Shown here: positions 44,801 to 59,029 of the stretch, piece after piece
How the letters are laid out: every line of letters starts with the position of its first letter
Position numbering within the stretch: position 1 is the first letter of the stretch
Assembly (NCBI GenBank): GCA_036874045.1
Contig: JAZBRI010000004.1
Location: 3,472,001-3,536,000 of the forward strand
Direction of reading: 5' to 3'
Length of the DNA stretch: 64,000 bases
Origin: Cymodocea nodosa
Lineage: Eukaryota > Streptophyta > Magnoliopsida > Alismatales > Cymodoceaceae
Notes under the pieces: model-generated
What the model was told of the DNA's origin: nothing
The model's input: only the letters and a program-made list of their open reading frames with translations
The model's database searches: none
Position numbers and translations under genes: made by a program

Positions 44801-47800
44801 ACACAAGCACCTGGATGGCATCCTGAGACAACAACTTCAAATGAAAAGTTATATATTGTGCAATATTAGCATTACTTATATTTTTATTTTATTAGCATTA
44901 CTTGTATTGACTTTTTTTGAGAGGTGTGCTTACATTGAATGTTATTAAATGCAATTATGCCTTATATATTTATTCTTAACTTATCAACAAATAAATAACA
45001 TTGTAGCATCAAAATAAACACAAATTAAAATTGCAATATGAATATAAAGTTGTAAAGGCACATTAATGTTATAACACGATGAGTTTGGATGATAATGGCC
45101 TCTACCTTTAAGTCTTAAGTAATCAGAATAATGTAAAATCCAAAATAAAAGTAATCCAAATACAGAAGCAACAGAAGATGGCCTTCAAATAAAAAAAACA
45201 TTTAAGTGAAGAACAAATAAAAGGCTTGGTTTAATAAAATATGAAAAAAGAAAAAATTGATTCAAAATTCTGAAATTAATCTATCAACATACAAAAATAA
45301 TAAAAAGGTCTATAAAACAAAGAAATCATATCTATAGCCACCAAAGGTTCCATTTAATGAAGAAGAGGGGTGGTTGTGTAACTGCCTAGCCATGCAAAAC
45401 ACCCACGGGCACCTAGGCATTGTGTTGATAACAATGATAGGATCTATATATTACTACTTCCTTTGCTAGATTATACACATTCAAAACTTCTAATTCTTTT
45501 TTTTTCCACTCCGGTATGTGATTTTGGATCTTCTTTCACTTCTTTCAACTCCAACAGAAAAGTTATCATTTCCCATTGTTGCAACCAGCATTTCTCCTTT
45601 GAAAAAGTCAAAAACTCCTAAGGTGATTCTCCCTCCTATCCACAACTGATGCTAGTCTCACCACATTACTAATAATACATTTCTTAGTTTAGCCTTAATG
45701 TGCTTCCAACTTCCCACTCATCCATCTAAACAAATCACTTCCAGCTACTCCTACCTTTTCAAAGTGTTTCTTTGTTGAATATCCAAAAATAAAGCTGAAG
45801 ATTATAGGATTCAGATGTATATACCCGCTCTCTGATGGTAGCTAACAAACCATCATTCCATTGGTCACCATTCAAAATTATCTCTGCAGAAATAGAAGTA
45901 ATCATTAGGACCATAAGCAAGTCTTTCAAATAACCAATTGGAGATATCTTTAATGTTTTCCCTTGAGTAGCTAGAATGCAAGCACACAACAAAAGAACTC
46001 TGGCATGATAGTCAAACAATTATTATTGAAATACATCTGTGTAAGATTTCAACAAAAGCATGCACTAAGCACACCACCATCACAATATGAATAAATTCTT
46101 AAATATTGATGAACCTATTTTGGACATGAGAACAGATAGCGTTTGATAACTAGAATATTTTAGTCATTTTCCATGTATTTATATTATATGTATGATAGCA
46201 TTGGCACCGTCCGAGAAAATGTGGAGTGCTACTTATCAATTATTGATTTCATGTTTGCAGTGCAATCTGCCTTATCGGCAACTTTATTTCATCTATTGGA
46301 AGACTGCTCGATAGACACAAGGCACACTTGTACCAGAGGATAGCTATGTCCATTACTTAACAAAATTTTAGATAAGGTTTAGGAAAGATTGAGACTATTA
46401 GTGCACCCCAACATTTATCAAATTAAGAAGATCTCATCCAGCAAATACAAAAAAAACTTCTGTTGATGGCATGGATTTAACAAAATGCCACCATCACAAA
46501 AGGCAATCCTCAATGGCATATTGGACTGGGAAAGTCCTAAACAATTTACTAGATGGATGCACATTCATGAAGATACAAATGAACCTCAACTGGTTCAAAT
46601 GGGGCACATGGTTCACTTATTTTCCACCCCAAGACTAAATGACACTAAGGAAGCATTCTATCCATTAATGGAGTTGCGATAAATACATAAAAAATGTTAT
46701 TGAGCAAACTGATGATCCTGAAAATTTTCCTATGAATTAAGAATGATAAAGAAACATTTACAACAAAAGTGTTGTGGTTTTATGTTTGCACTAAAAAACC
46801 ATGAAGTAGACCAATAGCAAAATAATTAGGAAAAGATTGACGAGCACCAGGGCAGATGCAAAATTACCTTCAGACTTTGCAGCATCTGCAGCTGCAAATT
46901 CTTTCACTAGACGTTCATAAACCAACTTATCAGAATCCCTGTGACAAATTAATGAGAAATAACATTAATGCCAAAGCTTAACCACCATGTTATGCTTGTG
47001 AAATCAGGTTGTTGGTTTAACACCTAGCAAATGATATTGGAATCTTCCATAATGCATCTTGTGCACACAATATATGGATAAATTCCTCCCACAAGTCCAA
47101 AAGACCTGATTCCATCGTAGAAAAACTTTTTAAATTTATGTTCAAACATTGGCAAATCAGACAGTGGGATTATGATACTAACTGTTGTATTTATTGTTGT
47201 TGTATGCTCAAGCCTCAAGCATGATACTTGAGTACGTGAGGCTCTTGTATTTCTACACAACCTTACTTCCACAAGTGGAGAGGATGGATCAAACTACGTG
47301 TGCATATAACAATGAAGGATGCAATATGATTAGATCTAAGGACAATAATTTTTGAGTGACGACAAGATAAATATCACTAAAAATGAGAAAAAGGTGTCCT
47401 ATACAAGTAGATCTAAAGCCAAGATAATTTGTGTTTCAACCATGTACTCAAAATTCTCATTTATGGAATATAAAGTTATTACTGTAATAAATGGAAAATT
47501 CCAAGGTACCTGTATTTTGTCCCACAAAAGTAACTACCAATTAGTAGTAATAAGTACTTATTCCTAATAAAAAACTAATCATTCTTTTTATTGTAAATTA
47601 AGGATCAGGATTTAAAGGTTTTTGGTGCCCTTGAAAATTTGTCATAAACTTGAGGCTACCATTGCCTTATCCTTAAAAAACAGCAATTGAAGAATACCAA
47701 ATATAGGCAAAGTACCTCATATCATGCTTGAGATGTTTTTTCCCATACTAGTTGCATGTATAGCAAATTGTGGGTACACTAGGCCATTATAATATCATAT

Positions 47801-49410
47801 TAACATGATGAGCAACCAGTTCCACTGTTGAAAAAGATTTAACCACCTCAGTATTCCCATCTACCATTCTAATATAGCTATCAAATGGAAGTTATATCTA
47901 CAACAACAAGATTTTTAAGTATATTAAATAAATATATTGGATGTAAGTTACGATGCAAATAAATAAATTGCAAGATACAAAGCCTAGACATACATATGAG
48001 TGCAATATCAACAAACACATGAAATTATTTTTTCTAATGACTTGGACATGAGAGATGGATGTAGGCTGCTTTTTTTACTGTGCATGTGAACATTTAATAA
48101 TGGACCTAGTAAGAAATGCAATCCAAACACAAACTTCATAAAACAAATTTTGTAGTGGTGACCATCCCAAACTGGTCAATACAATGATGTAGAACTTTTT
48201 CATTTGATATTATGATTTGTTGTCATGTGAACTTGTATGGTCCCATGAGTCCCATCTCCTCTTTTACTTTCTACTAAAAAAGCCCTACTTTTCTATTTTG
48301 CATGACGATAGGAGGTGGTTTGACACAACAATGATGCTCAAGGTTAACTACTCCCTTCCTCTTGCCATGAGAAACCCTAATGTCCTCCTCCCACAACGAC
48401 AGTAAAACATGAGGAGAGCAGTTCTAGTATGCCAACAAAAGGGAATAATACAAAAATGGCAACTCCAATAAGTATATTATCGTACTTCGTATCTAACTCT
48501 ATGTTGTGTAGCATCGATGCAGACAATAAAGGATGAGGTGCTCAGGTGTTATAGATTACTATGCAAGAAATTCATATGAAGGAAGTAAAATATCGTGTGT
48601 GCATAGGAAAAGCTTAAAAATATATTCATATTTACCATATAAATAATCTCTATGATGGACAATCCAAAACCAACTACGATAAATTCCTTAAGTACCTTGA
48701 CAAGCGATTCTTTAGATCTTCATGCCTCTTAAGCACATTTGTCACTGCCAAAAAAGGAATAAACATGATTCAATATCACCAAATTAAATTAAAAAAATTC
48801 ATGTGTGCCAACTAACAAATCAGCCTCTCAAAAAAAAAAAAAATACTAACAAGTTAGAACCAACATGGCTGTAGCACCACAAAGAACAGTTTCAGTCCAT
48901 GTTAAATTCAAAATTAATTTATAAATTTATGAGAGGATATAAATTTGCCGTTTGAAGTTAAAAAGATTAAAAAAAAGAAGGAACCCCTGGATTAAAGTAT
49001 TTTACCGATTGGATTCTACAAAAATTAACACATGTTGTATGATGTCACCTATAAGTTCTAAAATTTATTCTGAAACACTTGTGATTAGCCAACCAACCAC
49101 CATCTATGTAGCTTTGCTACGAAAGGAAATAAATCACATAACACGATTCAGATGTGACAACAAACGACTGCAAAATGGTGGCAGTGGTGCTACTCACATC
49201 TTGCTCGCGTGGTCTCCAACCGCAAGTCTTCCTCCCCGCGAATGCTCTGCACACAAAAACCTAGTCCGAGATTGGAGCAACGACAAACGCAAAAGATTTC
49301 CACATTTTTTTTGGTAAAACGCAAGAGCAAACCTTACGACCCACTTCCCCAACGTCGTGCCTTCTTCTGTTGCTCCTCCTGCGGAATACGTCTTCCATGT
49401 CGCTATCCAT
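41865..49410 (-). CDS. CENPO: Centromere protein O (CENP-O/Mcm21) homologue, 12 exons, 341 aa
   Basis: CENP-O belongs to the constitutive centromere-associated network at the inner kinetochore. Minus-strand exons: 49410-49333, 49246-49198, 48744-48696, 46938-46868, 45883-45825, 44536-44438, 43830-43773, 43230-43094, 43003-42947, 42587-42490, 42210-42011, 41935-41865. They sum to 1026 nt. The N-terminal part is coiled-coil-like (RLETTRARLTNVLKRHEDLK, SRDSDKLVYERLVKEF). Conserved plant CENP-O blocks follow: LNGDQWNDGLLATIRERVHM, CCLEGTRIGIQYETFFAG, YHCVLESKSFLEK, IPFFLPVHEAENDLL, FIDYIGDILQAYVDRREQ, SLSYNLIEFVLDDFDCKV, LSYAEDALKTMSLPQAFAEI. Eleven junctions split codons correctly with GT-AG introns except intron 6, which must be TT-AG (or GT-CA) to keep the frame. 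If that donor is truly lost, the gene may be defective. The identity rests on remembered plant sequences. Confidence 0.83.
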
Positions 49411-51086
49411 GCCACTACATCGAAACGGTAAGAACCGATCATTCTAGGGTTGATATGCTCCGCGTTAAGGGAAACATCGATGTGCAACAGATTGTACGAG
49501 AACAACAAACCAGAGTGAAAACCCTCCCTTCGTGGACTGTTTATTCTCTCTCTGAGGATTCGATTTGGGGAAGAAATCGATGGAAGCGTTGTATTCCCTC
49601 CTTCCCGCAGCAAAGGCGTGAAGGCCGCAAGACTGCGTGACGTTATTTTTGTCGGATTCGATTTTTTTTAATGATATATATATATTAAAGAGTTATTCAA
49701 ACTATAAATACAGATATTTGAACAGACGATTTAATTGACGAAGAAATAACCATTAATAATTATCAGAGTAAATCTTTAAACTTCAGATTTAAGAGTTTTA
49801 CGTAAAAAAGGTAAATAAAATTAAAAACATCAAATTACAATTAAGGTAAAATTATCACAAGTATAATTATATACAATCAAACCAAACGTCTGAAAATTGT
49901 TGGAACTAAATAACAACAAATACCCAAATAACTATGGTAAGAGGCAAACTTTAGGTAATTTCCTTTCATTCATTTTAGTCGATCTATCTGCTATTTGTAA
50001 TAATATCAAACTTAGGGTTGGTCTCCACCATATTGCAAACATTTACTTTCTAAAATATTTTGTCATACATTTGTACCACTTAAATTGAATTTCATCAATA
50101 ATCTCAACTCTAATTCTTACAACTAACTTTTCTATATAAAAAATGAAATATTTAAAATTTTATGAAATATCAAAAAAAATATTCTCAACGTTATGATAAA
50201 AAAATATTACTTTTATTAGGCCAATTAGTCTGAAATAAAGTAAGGATAGAAGTGAATCAGATGGAATTAGAAAATGAGAAATTAAGATTAATAGAAAAAA
50301 AAATCTTCGCAAATAATGCCAGGACAATTCAAAAGAAAAATTCAAATTTCAATAGATATATAACATTTAACAAATAAATGTTTATTGCCTTTCAGTAGCG
50401 AAGTTGGTGTGAGCAAGTGTCTCATATTGTCATATTCTTTTAGTTAATTTTTCTTTAATAAATATTCTACAGTCTATAATGAATTGAGCTAAAAAAATTT
50501 ACATCAAACGTTATAATGAGATTTTTTACCTTCCGAATTTATTTATAAACATCAAACGTCAAATCACTATCATTAAGATTGTTATAACATGAATTAATAA
50601 TCTTTATTAAAAGTTAATTTCCAAGAGATAACATTGAGTTTATTTGTAAAATGAATCGAATTTAAAATTGTCAAGAACTCTGTGGTTGAATTGTGCTTAT
50701 TTCTATACAGAAGGTTGTCAACCTTTTTAAAAAAAAGTGTGGAGAGGTGATTGCCTTGGCAATGGTATTTTTTAGACGAATATAAAGTCATAAATCCATA
50801 TTTAAGTCTAAGATTATCAAATCAAATCAAATATTTATGGTGAGTGAAATTATCATTGAAAACTCAAAAGAATTTTTGGTCCATAGATTAATTTGTACTT
50901 TGCAAGTGATGCCTAGGTCTACCTTCGCCAAATGAAGTTTCCCAAAAGAATTTTTTCTAATATTATCAATAAATTCCTCAACTCTACCAAATGAAAAATG
51001 GTAAAATAGAAAGTTTGAAATGAAGGTAAGCATCAAATTTAAAAATGTAAACTTACCTTTCTAAAAAAACATCTTACATCATTAAT
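49411..51086. other. AT-rich intergenic, 5' flank of CENP-O, no gene
   Basis: 49411-49640 is mixed composition and would be the CENP-O 5' UTR/promoter. The remainder is AT-rich with no recognisable coding sequence or repeat ends. Confidence 0.45.
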
Positions 51087-51744
51087 AAATAAGTGTTTAT
51101 GCACTTGAAAATGATAAGAATAAAATGATAGAAAATGAAGAAAAGTAAAATGATATAAAGTAACAAAAAGTTGATAGAAAATTAAAATATTTATATGTAA
51201 AATAGAAAATGATAGAATTTGAAATATGTGTATTTATGCATAGAATATAAAAAAATGAAAAATTATAAAATATAAAATATATATGTTTATTCACAAAATA
51301 AAAATATTGAAATTAATAAATCAAATATTTTTTGTATTTATCTACAAAATAAAGAATAACAAAACTTATTATAAATGATATAAGATAGAGACATTTGTGA
51401 TAATTGTTACAACATAAAATACATTTCACACATCTTTATTATTCTACATATATCTTATAATATTAATTCTCATTTATTAAAGATATAAATAATTTCTATA
51501 TTAAAATTACATGTTGTTAATATATTTTGTAATAATTCATATTTTCTTTTCCTTCATTTTTCATCAATTTCAAAGATTAGAAAGTTGAAAAATGAAAGAA
51601 AAATTTTCTTATATATCGAAAAATAATAATAATAAATGACAGAAAATCATTTAATGCACAAATACTTAAAAAATAAAGAAAAATTTTCCATTATTTTCTT
51701 TTTCAACTTTTTTGTCATTAATTTTTAGGTGCATAAACACATCT
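51087..51744. mobile_element. AT-rich MITE-like element, about 660 bp
   Basis: The left end AAGTGTTTATGCACTTGAAA and the reverse complement of the right end, AGATGTGTTTATGCACCTAA, form imperfect inverted repeats. The interior is A/T-rich and non-coding. The ends are of the same type (TTTGTG/TTTATGCACYT, then A-rich) as at 16478-17269 and 59030-59843. Confidence 0.5.
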
Positions 51745-52684
51745 AAAAGATAAAACCTAAGATAAGACTTTTTATTAGCACAAAAATGAAGTCATTTCTA
51801 TTGATGATTGACTAGTTTCAAATGACAACTTAAATTTTTTTTAAGGTTGTGATTATTTTTGTTAATGGTTATTGGTTTCAACCCATCGAATTGTTCCACA
51901 GAATATGATAAACGCATTTATTTCAATTAAACAAGAATTTTAAAAACATAAATTATTATTAATAAAAATGTATTTCAGATTAAGTTAAAAATTCACAAAC
52001 AAAAGTACTTATTCAACAATTTTACGTGCAGACATACAATTTAAAATTAATTATCATAGAAGGATCGATCATTCTTTGTATTAGTTCGTATTTTATTTTG
52101 TATTTTAGTCCAAGTAAGACTATTTATCTCCCTCCCTCATTCGAATATAATCCAAGTCAAATGAGAAAATAAAAATCTTATTTTAAAAAGAAGAATTAAA
52201 GATTAAAGATTAATGATTTTAACCTGTAATTTTTTATTGATACGGCGAGCTTGCTATTTGAGTTGTCAGTAATAACTATAATTTTTGAATTCATGAACAA
52301 CGACCTTTTGATTTTCAAATATACAAGCTTTAAAACCCAATAGTAGATAATAATATTCGTAGATTTCATCACAGCTTGAATTTCAATCAACACGAGAATA
52401 AAATCAAGTTATGAAAAGCTCACTCTAAAAAAAAAAATACAACTCCAGAAAATGTTTACTTTTAATGTTTATTTAAAAAATAATTGGTACCGTTAGAAGA
52501 ATATTTGGTTATTTTTCAATCACAATGATTTACATAAGTGGTATTTATTCATTTATATATATTTCGTGGATAATGCGATCGGTATTCAAAACGTCGTGTT
52601 ATTTTCAATCGAAGACAAGCGACTAAACCCTAAACGACCTGTAACTTGAACGTTTACCAGAGGGTTCGTTCCCTTTTCTTGCTC
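51745..52684. other. AT-rich intergenic, 5' flank of the TFIIIC gene
   Basis: No coding sequence recognised. The last 60 bases before 52685 (CTAAACCCTAAACG and following) are likely 5' UTR; AAACCCTAA resembles a telo-box, common near plant translation-apparatus genes. Confidence 0.4.
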
Positions 52685-55600
52685 ATGGGATTGATCGAAG
52701 ATGGCATCATCACCGGATTTATGCCGGAGACGAAGGCGTTCGTTGTGCACTATCCAGGGTATCCAGCTTCCATCAACCGTGCGGTTGAGACTCTCGGGGG
52801 CACGGAGGAGATCGCGAAGGTTGTGAACAGAGAAATCACCTTATGAAACCCCCAAATCGAGCTCTTCGTCTAATTATTCCGTTTTGAGGTGTTGATGCAG
52901 AGGCGAAGTTCAAGTGCGAAATACATAGAGCTCCGTTTCCGGCCCGATGATCCCTATTGCCACCCGACTTTCGGGGACCTCCGAAGTGGGAAGAACTTCC
53001 TGCTCAAGATTTTCAGGAACAAGTCGTGTCCCAGGTCGACTGGAGGCTCTGGGGATCAAGCTCAGGCTCAACTGTGTGCTGACGTTGTTGCAGGAGTCAG
53101 CGAGGCATATCATTTCGATGGTAAGATCACTGGAAGCTTGCTTCCTCTGGAATTGTGTGTTTGGTGGGTTGCGGTTTATGACGTGAATGGATTATGGGCA
53201 GGGATGGCAGACTATCAGTATGTTCTTCCCGTGCATGCAACAAAGTCTAAGAAGAAGAGGTGTCGTTTGGATGTAGAAACAAGTGCTGGTAACTTTTTGA
53301 GTGCTTTTTTGTCAGTTTGTTTCATGATTTTAATTAGGGATACATTATCATCTCCACGTTCATTCTAAACGCTGGTTACCTTACTGCGTGGGTGTTGTTC
53401 TCAACAGAAAAGGATGGCTTTTTGGATTTTGTGCAAGAAGATTTGTTGATGCTTGTGCCACCCCTTTTTTCACTAAAGGATATCCCAGAAGACATGGTGT
53501 AAGTTGATCGTTATCAAAAAAGGCAGTGTAAGTTAATATCTTATATTTGCGAAAATTCATGCATAAAATAGAAATAATTGATAAAAATGTTTATCGTGTC
53601 ATCTAAAAGGCTAATGGTGCAAGTGAAGCCATGGTGCAGATGCTTGATCATCATATGCATATTGTTTTGCATATGAAGCCTTTTTCACATTTTATTCACT
53701 CACCGGGCCGTGAAAACTTTCCGACTTTTTTCATATATAACTTGTATTTTTATGAATTATTCCAACAATATGCAGTACCTTGTTTTTTCTTCCACAGCGG
53801 CTCTAGTTGCTTCCATTAGGAAGTGTTATTGATGCTTTTTTTTTTTTTTCTTCTGAAATCTAGGCTAAAAGTACCTTCCAGTTTGATACCAAAACATTTG
53901 CAAAAGGGGGTTGTTGAACAATGGTGGGAGGTATTGTTTCTTTAACAAAATCACTAACGATGTCATAGATCATGTAGCATTTCTTATTTACAAGTACAAT
54001 GGCCTAAATCATTATGCTGTTTTAACCCAAATGAGATACCCAGCAACCTTCACCGACCCCATTTATTTCATATCTTACTTTTTAATAGGCAGATCCCATT
54101 TATATGATCTAACTTGCCCTCTAGTAACTCGAGGGAGACTTCTTCAGTAATTTAATTTTTGCCTGTATTCAAATTCAAAATTCAAGTTTGTCCTTACATT
54201 AGATGATTAAAGCTTCTCCAGATCCTATATCAGTGGAATCCTCCTCCACTGGAATTGTCATTTTTTAATCTAAAATTTAGGCTTTCCTAGCTACTAGTTC
54301 AGAGAGATACGCACAGTAAGAAGAAAAAGGTTTTCTATATATGCAAGTATAATAGAATTAGAAAGAATTTACTTGTAATTATTCTGGATAAGTTGGTGGA
54401 AACGACTGATGAAATTGTTTATTTAGAAGTGATTTGTTCTGCATAAAAAGTATGGAAGAAATAATGTTAATGGTGATCTCCAAATGTTGCAGGTCAATAT
54501 GTGGTAAAGATGATATTCATCATTAGAATACAAGGCTTCATATTATTCTGAAAGTTTAAACAGAAGCTGATTTCTTTGTTTTTTCACATATTGCAGACTG
54601 ACATTGAACCATGCCTTGCACTTCCCTTTGAGATAGAAAATATCCTTAATATCTTGATCTCATTTAATTTTATGTAATTTTTGTGTTAATTGTGCAAAGC
54701 AACTTGTTATTATTTTTGTATTAATAGTACAAAGCAACTTGCAATCATTATTTTTTTGTAGATGTAGTATATCTACTCCAGATGTGTTTTATTGTTATAC
54801 TTAACAGTCTTAGAGATCCCAGAAAAGGTGTGTTGGGAGGATAAGATTCGCAAGGATTCAGTTGAATGGGAACAACAGATGGTTGTGTCCAAGCTATTTG
54901 ATGAGAGACCTATATGGCCTAAACAGTCAATGTATGAACGTTTGGTTGATGATGATCAACATATCAGCAGCCATCAGCTAAGAAGGTAAAAACTATTATA
55001 AAAATAAAGCGACATGTGTATGCACTTAAATATGTTTTTCTGTCATTAGTTTTTTATTATATTTATATTGAAAAGTCTTTGCTATTCTCTTGATTTTCAT
55101 TTTCAGACTCTTGTATAGAAGTGGTTATTATTTTTCTACTGGACCATTTGGTAAATTCTGGATCAAAAAAGGATATGATCCACGCCGAGATTCTGAGTCA
55201 CAAATGTAAGATTTATTTGTGTCTTAGTTATATTATCTCTAGGAAAGATTTCTGATACTTATGGGTATTCTAGTTGCTATTTGACAATGCAAGCCTATGC
55301 TGAACTGCCGAGTCTTGATCATTCAATATATTCTTCTAAATTCTGATATGCCCAGGAAATTGTGTGGTGAAACTTGATAGTATAAAGCTTTTTTACACTG
55401 GGTGTGATGTTTTATAGATGTTTTCTTCTTTAGCTGTTCATTTTTTCCGGCAAACTTGTTTTCTGAAGAATCAGTTAAGTACATCAACTGTCTCAAGTTC
55501 TCATTTTTATTTTGTAAATAGTAGAAGCAATTTCTGTATTTGTTCACATGAAAGGTCTTATCCTAGTAAAGCCAGAATTGGTTATGTTGTAAAGTCTAAA

Positions 55601-57618
55601 CACAGTAAAATTTCATGAACTTTATTCTATAAGTGTGGCATCTGCTCTTATCAAAATATTATTTTCATAAATGACAGGGTAGTGTTAATTGACTCAGTCA
55701 GTTGATCTATTTTTTGCTTTGAGGAAAGGTTAACCTTATTTCATTTATTAATGACTACAAATCCAGAGAAGGAATCTGATAAGAGAACAAATTGAATCAT
55801 CTTCCAACAATAGGTTACCACATCTGACAAGAGAGAAAGTTCATGATTGAAATTTGCAAAGCATCCTGCTATGCATTTCGAAAAATCTCCCCTAGCCTGC
55901 ATGTCACATTGGTTGTGTCCTTATCCCTCTTCCTTCTGGGCTTTTTCCTTAAAAAAAAACTAAAGATCATCTACTTTAGAGCAAATAGATATGCAGCAAA
56001 ATATGATTATGGTCTTCTACCCTTTTTCACTGGCATTAACAACCCAGATTGCCCTTTTGACATTTCTCAGGAACTTCCCTTCTGTATCTTGCAAGAGCAT
56101 ACCTTCTAAACTTTCACACCAGCTCCTGAAAGAATGATCCAGTGTATTCAGTAACAACCATATTTATGCACTCTCAACAGTGAAGCAACCATTAGACATT
56201 GAGCACCATCTCTATTCTTTCTCTACTGTCAATGAAATCGTAACAGAGTTCAGTTGGCCATCCCATCTCAGAAATCATCCTGCTTCAAAAATCAAAAGCA
56301 CACAATAATCAACAATTGCCTTAATATTTGCCGGTAGTCATTAGGATATCAGCCTGCATGTTTCCTTGATTCGTGACAAACCTTCTATTTTAGCCATGGT
56401 TAATGTGATAAAAAAAATAATATTATGTATTTAAGTTTGCCAAATTTTAGCCGTATGTGATGTGCTAAGAAAAATAATATCATGCAAGTTTGCCAAGTGC
56501 ACCACGGTAACAAGTATGCATAAATTAGGACACTGAACGAGATTCAAGCAATGATCAGTAGTACCTTTCCAGAAACATTTTTGGAATTGTTTGTCTAATT
56601 TTTGTAACGAAACTACTTGAAACTAAAACTGACTTTTAAGCAGTTAGTCCATCAACCATAAACTTATCTGTCCATTTTTTGTCATTGCTTTTAGCTAAAA
56701 ATCTAAGAATTAGCTATTGATTTATCTTTGATGGAGAGGAAATGAAATGCGGAATTCCAGACAAGATGAGCGTGAGCAGCATATGATCTCACCAACCTTG
56801 AATCCTTTACTCAATTTTATTTATTAGGAGGGCCCAGTTTTTTCCAGTGGTTTCCAAGTTGATAAATGCAGTCCTAGATAGCACATAGAGAAGGACCCCA
56901 ACCCTATATTCTAGGCAAATAGTTGCTTGTGTGATCGTTACAAGTTGCCTCCTGTGTTGTAAATGGAAAAGTTTGTTCAGAAGTGTGTACTTGGATAATT
57001 TTACTAAATTAAAAATTTTAGGAAGATCATGAACTGAAACATAATTTAGGGGTTGTCCTGCTGAAAAGAACTTTCATGATTTCACGAAAGAGATGCATAT
57101 TGAGAGATGCATATTGAGACACCTGAAGCATAATAATTCTTTGAGATTTGAAGGGAGGAAACTTCATTAATCCTTCTCAAAAGATTTAATAAGGTGGCCC
57201 AAGGAGGGTTTGAACCATCTTATATGCCATTTTTTTAGGTGGAAAAGTGTGTATCTGTTTTATAATTGCTGATTACATAAGTTTCTCATATTATTCATGG
57301 TTATATTATTATTATTATTTTCACATTGTTTATATCTACTTTATTTAACACTGTAAGTCTAACATCAACTGCAACTTGCAATACATATCAATTAGCAAGT
57401 TGCGTTTGGCATAAACATCATGATTTGGGTGGTGCCTTGCATCTAAGCATTTGTAACACTTATAAACATGTTAATGACACATTTTAGTACTCCATCATGA
57501 AGTATAATGGAAGACTGTTGCCAACTCCTTTTCATTTCTCATGAAACAGATATCAAAAGGTTGATTTTCGAATGCCAGGACCAGTAAGAGAGCTTGCTAA
57601 TGATATTACAAAGAAAAG
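52685..57618 (+). CDS. GTF3C5: TFIIIC subunit 5 (GTF3C5-like), exons 1-9, 3' part not in view
   Basis: TFIIIC binds the A/B boxes of tRNA promoters to recruit TFIIIB and Pol III. Exons: 52685-52819, 52901-53120, 53202-53288, 53408-53498, 53864-53930, 54597-54639, 54814-54985, 55107-55205, 57550-57618. They encode 327 aa plus two bases, ending at an AG|GT donor. Family blocks: AFVVHYPGYPASINRAVETL, ELRFRPDDPYCHP, LCADVVAGVSEAYHFDG, MADYQYVLPVHA, DLLMLVPPLFSLKDIPE, LFDERPIWPKQS, YYFSTGPFGKFWIKKGYDPR, YQKVDFRMP. The start is the ATG at 52685 (MGLIEDG), as in homologues. Intron 6 starts ATATCCTT, a U12-type donor. Homologues continue about 200 residues (a block like SLQLFEL and an acidic tail), which I could not find between 57619 and the window end, so the gene either runs beyond it or is truncated by the transposons there. 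Confidence 0.87.
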
Positions 57619-59029
57619 GTATCTTTTATATGTTTCCTTTCTTATAAATTCATTGATGAAATTACTTATTTTGGTAACTACAATGTTGTGAATTTCTTAT
57701 GTTTCCATGGTGGTGAAGGCACCTTGTGTATCCAAGTAATAATAAAATTTCAGTTTTTACATGTCTCTCAGATAATTTTTAAATATGTTAAGAAATATAT
57801 CAAAATTTTGGATTGCTTGGTGTTGACAGTGGTTATCAATTATCGCATAACAGTTGGTTTGCTTTTGAAACGCTCTATTAGCAGAAACTCGACCATCAAA
57901 TTGGACTAATGCCTTGTATTCAAACATGGAAGGATGAAATGGGGGGGGATTATGCCACTCGATCTGGAAATTCAGAGATGATCACTCTTTGTCCTGTTGA
58001 CTGAGCAATTTCTAATTTTCTAACTGTAACAATTGTATTAAAACTATAAATAAACTCTTAGTTTATCCTCCAAATCAATAACAATATCTATATTAACAAT
58101 TAGTTGGCAATAAATAATAATAATGATCTTAATAATAAGTCAAATATTCAATAAAATGCAAATACATAAAAAATAATAATCATCATTGTTCACCATTTAA
58201 TGGTTAGATAAACAAAAAATTACCATCAGGCATATTCGGTCCTATGTGTGTGGGTGGCTGGATGCATGACCTCAAGTGGTGCCTTGAAGCTATGGCTTCT
58301 GACTATTGTAACATTGGAAATGAATTGGCTTGGGAGGAAGAGTTGCTTTACTGCCAAAAAAATTTTAGAAAGTGGGAAAATCAAGAATAGACTGGTGTAA
58401 TCCTGCAAACAAATAAAGGTAGATTGGTCAATGTGGTTTCCAATGCATCATCCCAAGATTACATTGTGTATCTCTTGCTATCTAGGTTAAAAATTAGAAA
58501 AATTATGATAGAGTAAATAAATATTTATGTATGATGGAGTAGACTGTTGATTTAAATGCATCATCTCAAGATTAACATTTGTGTATCTCTTGCTATCTAG
58601 GGTAGAAATTATGATAGAGTAGATAAATAGTGACATAAGATAATGAAGTAATATGGCATGTGAGGAGGATTTTCTCCACTATCAAAAGTTTCTTAACAAA
58701 GGGAAAAATTAAGATGTAGATTGGTGTGATATGGTAAAAAATCAAAGTAGACTGTGTTGGTGTGGACTTGAATATAATATCTCATCCCAAAGTTAGTGAC
58801 GTCTTTAGGGTATGATTCTCCAAATGCAAATGAGCTTCCCAACTATATGTTAGGAGGTCAAATAAATATTGTTAGTGTGTTAGTTGTTGGGCTATTGAAC
58901 TATAGTTCATTGGATTCTATACAAACCCATGAATAATAGAGGAGAGACATCTAGATTTGGGTTTGGGTTCCTTTTGGTTCTATTGGAATAATAGTTTCAC
59001 ATAGACTAGTTTAAAATGAAATACATTAA
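57619..59029. other. Intron 9 or 3' flank of the TFIIIC gene, no exon seen
   Basis: AT-rich sequence. A near repeat occurs: TTGTGTATCTCTTGCTATCTAGG at about 58464 and 58572, each preceded by a GCATCATC word. No conserved TFIIIC block was found. Confidence 0.45.

Noticed and set aside
46485-46682. Plus-strand 65-aa frame in a CENP-O intron as a separate gene
   Set aside because: Short, no recognised domain, AT-rich codon use like the surrounding intron.
47024-47272. Minus-strand 82-aa reading frame as a gene
   Set aside because: It overlaps SINE-like sequence inside a CENP-O intron and has no family pattern.
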